Below are positions 60,215 to 64,000 of a DNA stretch of 64,000 nucleotides, piece by piece. The notes under the pieces are model-generated. The model was not told where the DNA came from and searched no databases. It was given only the letters and a program-made list of their open reading frames with translations. Numbering within the stretch: position 1 is the first letter of the stretch; each line of letters starts with the position of its first letter. A program made the position numbers and the translations under genes. Origin of the DNA: Fulvivirga lutea (GTDB lineage Bacteria; Bacteroidota; Bacteroidia; Cytophagales; Cyclobacteriaceae); the NCBI RefSeq assembly GCF_017068455.1, contig NZ_CP070608.1, positions 2,647,488 through 2,711,487 on the forward strand, in the 5' to 3' direction.

Positions 60215-63200
60215 ATGATAAAATTTTACGATTCAATTAAACTTATTATATGCATTCTTCTGCTGTTTTTTGTAGGAGGGAATGTTTTCAGTCAGACCAC
60301 AAGCCAGTTGGGCGGAGGTATAATAATTAATGAGGTATTGGCTGACCCTAATGGCGCGAATAATTTTGACACTGATGGCAGTGGAACTTTTGACACTAAT
60401 GATGAATTTATAGAATTACACAATTTATCTGGTAGTCCTATTGATATAACAGGATGGGAAATTTGGACTGGTAATACATTTGCAGAGCACGTTTTTGCTA
60501 GTGCGACTATACCAGCAGGAGGTTATGCAGTTGTTATTTCTGGTATTTCTGCTGGAGGAGATATCGCCAATATCCCTGGAGATGTTGTAGTTGTAGCTTC
60601 TGGATCAATGTCTCTAAGTAATACTTCCGATGTTATTATTTTATATGATCCAGTAAATGATGAACATATAAAGTTCGTTTATAATGGAAATACTGATACT
60701 GATTTTGAAACGACTAATTCTACTTCTATATTAATTGGTTCAGCAGAATCTACAAGTGATTCTGACGGGCTCTCCATGTCAAGAGAATTTGATGGTAGTA
60801 CAACATTTGTAAATCAGACTCCAACACCAGGGGAATTAAATGGTACACCTCCGTGTACTGCACCAACATCTCAAGCTTCAACGTTAATGTTCGCTTCGGT
60901 TACAAATAATAGTATGGACTTAAGTTGGACAGGAGGTGACGGAGATGCGGGTGTAATTGTATTGGCTAAAGAAGGTAGTGCAGTAGATGCAGATCCAGTA
61001 AGTGGAACAACTTATATAGCCAATTCAGTATTTAGTACTGGTGAGGAGATTGGTACAGGAAATTTTGTGGTTTATGTAGGTGATGCAGATGCTGTTTCCC
61101 TCACAGGATTAACTCAGGGAACAGATTATCATTTCGCAGTTTATGAATATAATACAACAGACGTTTGTTATTTAATACCAGCCCTTATTGGAAACCAGTC
61201 AACAACTACTTCTTTAGATACGGATTCTGATATTACTGCACCCGTTACTCAAGTGGCTGCAGGTACCATATCTTCTGTAGCTAATGCATCGGGTGATGCA
61301 GTAAGCGTGTTTACTTTTACAATTACTGACTCCAATTCCGGTGACGGACAGCCTACCTTAGTTAATTCTGTCGTTATTGAACGTGGAGCCAATACAACAG
61401 CTGCAGACTGGTCTGGTATTATTGAAGGAGCTAAATTAAGTGACGGTACTGATATTACAGTAACAGGTGTAACCATCAATGCAACAGACATTACTTTTGA
61501 TTTAGTGGGTAATGAATATTCAGTTGCCAATAACTCCTCTCAGGAAATTACACTTCAAATTTGGTTAGCTACTTCTGTTACAGATCAAGATGTGTTGGAA
61601 TTTGAAATACCAACAAATCACAGCTTTGGTGCTAATGCAAGTGGTTCAACCTTTGTAACTAATTTATCTTCATCGATTACTTCAAATTTACAAACTGTTG
61701 AGGTTGAAGCTACTGATTTTAGCTTTGACGTTAATAGTAGTGTGCAAGTAAGTTCTGATTTTGAGTTAACTGTAACAGCTGTAGATGCTAACGGAAATAC
61801 GGATTTAGTTGCAAGAAATGTGACAATTAGTAGAAATGCTGGTACGGGTAATTTAACGTCAGGTAGCGTTGGACTGGGAGCGTTGGCGATGACAGATGGC
61901 GTATATACTTGGTCTGACTTACAATACGATGTAGCAGAAAGTATTACAATTGACGCAACTGATGATGCGACAGTCACAACAACATCTGCTGCTATTGAAG
62001 TTTTTGAACCAGTTTCCGGTGTATTTATTTCTGAATATATTGAGGGTGGTGGTAATAATAAAGCTGTAGAAATTTATAATGGATCTGGAGGAACAATAGA
62101 TCTTTCAGAATTTGTAGTTGGTCTTTATGCGAATGGATCACCTACTATTGGAAATAATTTGACCTTATCTGATATTCAGCCAACATTGGCTGATGGAGAA
62201 GTATTAGTTATATCTAATGCAAGTTCATCACTTGCTGAAATAATCTCAGAAAGTGATATTACAAGTGACATAACCTTCTACAATGGTGATGATGCCTTGG
62301 GTTTGTTGCAAAATGGAGTATTAATTGACGTGTTTGGTGAAATAGGGAATGATCCTGGTTCTTCATGGACTGTGGGTGGTGTTTCTGGAGCTACAGCAAA
62401 CAAAACATTGGTTAGAAAACCAGGAGTGAGCACGGGAAATAATGTAAACTTATCTTCTTTTGGAACTTCTGCATTAGATACTGAATGGATAATATTAGAT
62501 CAAGATAATGCTTCAGACATTGGTTCACATACTGTATGTTCTGCACCATCAGTTCAGACTTCAGCAGTTAATTTCGGGGCTACAGATGAGTCTTCAATGA
62601 ATATTAATTGGACTCGCGGTAATGGAGATAAGGCTTTAGTAGTAATGAAGGAGGGAAGCGCTGTAGATTTAGCACCAGTTTCTGGTAGTGATTATTCAAC
62701 TGCAACCTCAATATTTTCGGATGCAATAGTTGATTTAGGATCAGGAAACATAGTTGTATTTGATGGCGCCTCTACTGATGAAAATGTAACTGTTACTGGA
62801 TTAACACAAGGCACAACCTACCATGTTGCTGTTTTTGAATATAACTCATCAGGGAACTGTTTTAACTTTACTGCTCCGGCAAATGGTAACAATGCAACTT
62901 CTACAAATGCTGTTTTGACTGTTGTTGAGTCAATTACGGATTTTGGTAGTATTGATAATGGAAATACAAGTGCTTCACAGTCATTTACAGTGGAGGGATC
63001 AGGTTTAACTACTGATATTGAAGTGACTGCACCTACCTATTTTGAGGTTTCAACTGATGATGCTACTTACTCTAACTCTGTTACTTTAACTCAATCTGGA
63101 GGTATTGTAACAACAACTACAGTTTTTGTGAGATTCGTTCCTTCATCTGGTTCTAATTCGGCACAAGGAGGAGATTTGGTTATTTCTACTGCTGGGGCAA

Positions 63201-64000
63201 CAGATGAGATTATTGCTTTAACAGGTACTGAGACAGGTAATGGTGCTCCATATACGGAAGATTTTAGCAGTTGTGTTGATCTTAATGGCTGGAATGCACA
63301 AAGTGTAATTGGGGCACAAGTTTGGAGTTGTACAACTTTCGGAAATACAGGTGATGGAGCTCAAATGAGTGGTTTTCAAAGTGGCGTTGGTGCTCAGGAT
63401 AATGAAGATTGGTTGATTTCTCCTTCTCTGGAATTAACCTCAATATCAGCTCTATCTTTTTGGTCAAGAGCTGCTTTTCCAGGTTTGTCAATAGAGGTTA
63501 AAATATCCAGTGATTACACAGGTACAGGTGATCCAACATTAGCAACATGGACTGATTTAGCTCCAACTTTACCAGCAATTGATTCTGATGTATGGACAGA
63601 AACAGCAGGAGTTGACTTATCATCGTTTGCAGGTAGCGAGAGATACATTGCTTTTGTGTATTATTCAAACCCCTCTGATGGTGCGGCCAGATGGACTATT
63701 GATGATGTAACAGTAACAAATGCTGAACTTTCAATAACTCCACCAAGTTTAACAATCGTAGAGTCTCTAACTGACTTCGGTTCTGTGGATAATGGAAACT
63801 CTTCAGCTTCACAGTCATTTACTGTGGCAGGTGCTAATTTAACAGATGATATTACGGTTACTGCTCCAACAAATTTTGAAGTTTCTACTGATGATGTTGC
63901 TTTCTCAGGTTCTGTAATTCTAACTGAATCAGGAGGTACTGTTTCTACCACTACGGTATTTGTAAGATTTACTCCGGTCTCGGGTTTTAACAGTGTCAAG
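60215..64000 (+). CDS. Giant multidomain surface protein, lamin-tail and ASH repeats (3' end beyond window)
   Basis: From ATG 60215 the frame is open for 1262 codons to the window end, read through codon by codon without a stop. Domains in order: signal peptide (cut near FSQ); lamin-tail domain (about 35-200; IIINEVLADPNG, EFIELHNLSGSPIDITGWEI); a fibronectin-like domain (MDLSWTGGDGDAGVIVLAKEG); a beta domain; a second lamin-tail domain from about residue 600 (VFISEYIEGGGNNKAVEIYNG); a second fibronectin-like copy; an ASH repeat (ITDFGSIDNGNTSASQSFTV); a choice-of-anchor J domain (YTEDFSSCVDLNGW, ARWTIDDVTV); and another ASH repeat. Probably T9SS-secreted and surface-bound. Minus-strand frames here are shadows. 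Confidence 0.88.
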   Translation, partial: MIKFYDSIKLIICILLLFFVGGNVFSQTTSQLGGGIIINEVLADPNGANNFDTDGSGTFDTNDEFIELHNLSGSPIDITGWEIWTGNTFAEHVFASATIPAGGYAVVISGISAGGDIANIPGDVVVVASGSMSLSNTSDVIILYDPVNDEHIKFVYNGNTDTDFETTNSTSILIGSAESTSDSDGLSMSREFDGSTTFVNQTPTPGELNGTPPCTAPTSQASTLMFASVTNNSMDLSWTGGDGDAGVIVLAKEGSAVDADPVSGTTYIANSVFSTGEEIGTGNFVVYVGDADAVSLTGLTQGTDYHFAVYEYNTTDVCYLIPALIGNQSTTTSLDTDSDITAPVTQVAAGTISSVANASGDAVSVFTFTITDSNSGDGQPTLVNSVVIERGANTTAADWSGIIEGAKLSDGTDITVTGVTINATDITFDLVGNEYSVANNSSQEITLQIWLATSVTDQDVLEFEIPTNHSFGANASGSTFVTNLSSSITSNLQTVEVEATDFSFDVNSSVQVSSDFELTVTAVDANGNTDLVARNVTISRNAGTGNLTSGSVGLGALAMTDGVYTWSDLQYDVAESITIDATDDATVTTTSAAIEVFEPVSGVFISEYIEGGGNNKAVEIYNGSGGTIDLSEFVVGLYANGSPTIGNNLTLSDIQPTLADGEVLVISNASSSLAEIISESDITSDITFYNGDDALGLLQNGVLIDVFGEIGNDPGSSWTVGGVSGATANKTLVRKPGVSTGNNVNLSSFGTSALDTEWIILDQDNASDIGSHTVCSAPSVQTSAVNFGATDESSMNINWTRGNGDKALVVMKEGSAVDLAPVSGSDYSTATSIFSDAIVDLGSGNIVVFDGASTDENVTVTGLTQGTTYHVAVFEYNSSGNCFNFTAPANGNNATSTNAVLTVVESITDFGSIDNGNTSASQSFTVEGSGLTTDIEVTAPTYFEVSTDDATYSNSVTLTQSGGIVTTTTVFVRFVPSSGSNSAQGGDLVISTAGATDEIIALTGTETGNGAPYTEDFSSCVDLNGWNAQSVIGAQVWSCTTFGNTGDGAQMSGFQSGVGAQDNEDWLISPSLELTSISALSFWSRAAFPGLSIEVKISSDYTGTGDPTLATWTDLAPTLPAIDSDVWTETAGVDLSSFAGSERYIAFVYYSNPSDGAARWTIDDVTVTNAELSITPPSLTIVESLTDFGSVDNGNSSASQSFTVAGANLTDDITVTAPTNFEVSTDDVAFSGSVILTESGGTVSTTTVFVRFTPVSGFNSVK

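Noticed and set aside
61249-63999. Several minus-strand open frames (61249-61530, 61618-61977, 63282-63491, 63661-63999)
   Set aside because: They lie opposite the continuous multidomain surface-protein frame on the + strand and are Thr/Val/Ser-rich reverse translations of it.

Overview
The window comes from a Bacteroidota chromosome, probably a marine or aquatic member of the Cytophagales. The evidence is a SusC/SusD pair, several proteins with type IX secretion (T9SS) sorting tails, a CcoN-CcoO fusion oxidase, TAnnTTTG-type -7 promoter elements, weak or absent Shine-Dalgarno sequences, and an AT-rich base composition. I could not pin down the genus. I saw no tRNA, rRNA, CRISPR array, insertion sequence or prophage.

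Region 1 (about 1-22.7 kb) is a micro-oxic respiration block. After sodC and queE come ccoI-ccoS (oxidase copper pump and maturation), hemN (oxygen-independent heme synthesis), and a ccoNO-Q-P-G-H operon that runs on into a TauE/SafE-type membrane protein and an acyl-CoA transferase. A YceI-porin unit, a TonB unit, a second yceI, a DEAD-box helicase and two cold-shock-domain genes follow. At 19.9-22.7 kb lie a soluble PAS histidine kinase, a response regulator whose receiver is fused to a complete CRP/FNR-type DNA-binding protein, and a divergent universal-stress-like gene. Palindromes of the form TGA[T/C]-N4-[A/G]TCA stand upstream of ccoI, hemN, ccoNO, yceI-porin, tonB, the second yceI and the usp-like gene, and again upstream of a globin gene at 49 kb. 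I interpret this as a FixL/FixJ/FixK-like oxygen circuit with FixJ and FixK joined in one polypeptide, sitting next to its regulon.

Region 2 (26.5-39.6 kb) looks like a cyanophycin (beta-Asp-Arg polymer) utilisation locus built on SusC/SusD architecture. It has a T9SS-secreted cyanophycinase-like protein, SusC/SusD, two PKD plus YWTD-propeller surface lipoproteins, a lipoprotein cyanophycinase, a YfcC-type carrier, a cytoplasmic isoaspartyl peptidase and an XRE regulator. I know of no description of a SusCD locus for cyanophycin.

Region 3 (39.9-57.9 kb) is mixed housekeeping and regulation: sensor kinases, a DUF885 lipoprotein, TerB-like proteins, a MacB/FtsX-type permease, cysM-cysE, an acyltransferase, the globin, a thiol-flavoured MarR operon with two matching operator palindromes, a divergent HxlR/NmrA-like pair with palindromes, an NhaD antiporter, a histidine kinase lacking its ATPase domain, and an SDR enzyme.

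Region 4 (58-64 kb) holds a T9SS-secreted endonuclease I and the first 1262 codons of a very large multidomain surface protein that runs off the window end.
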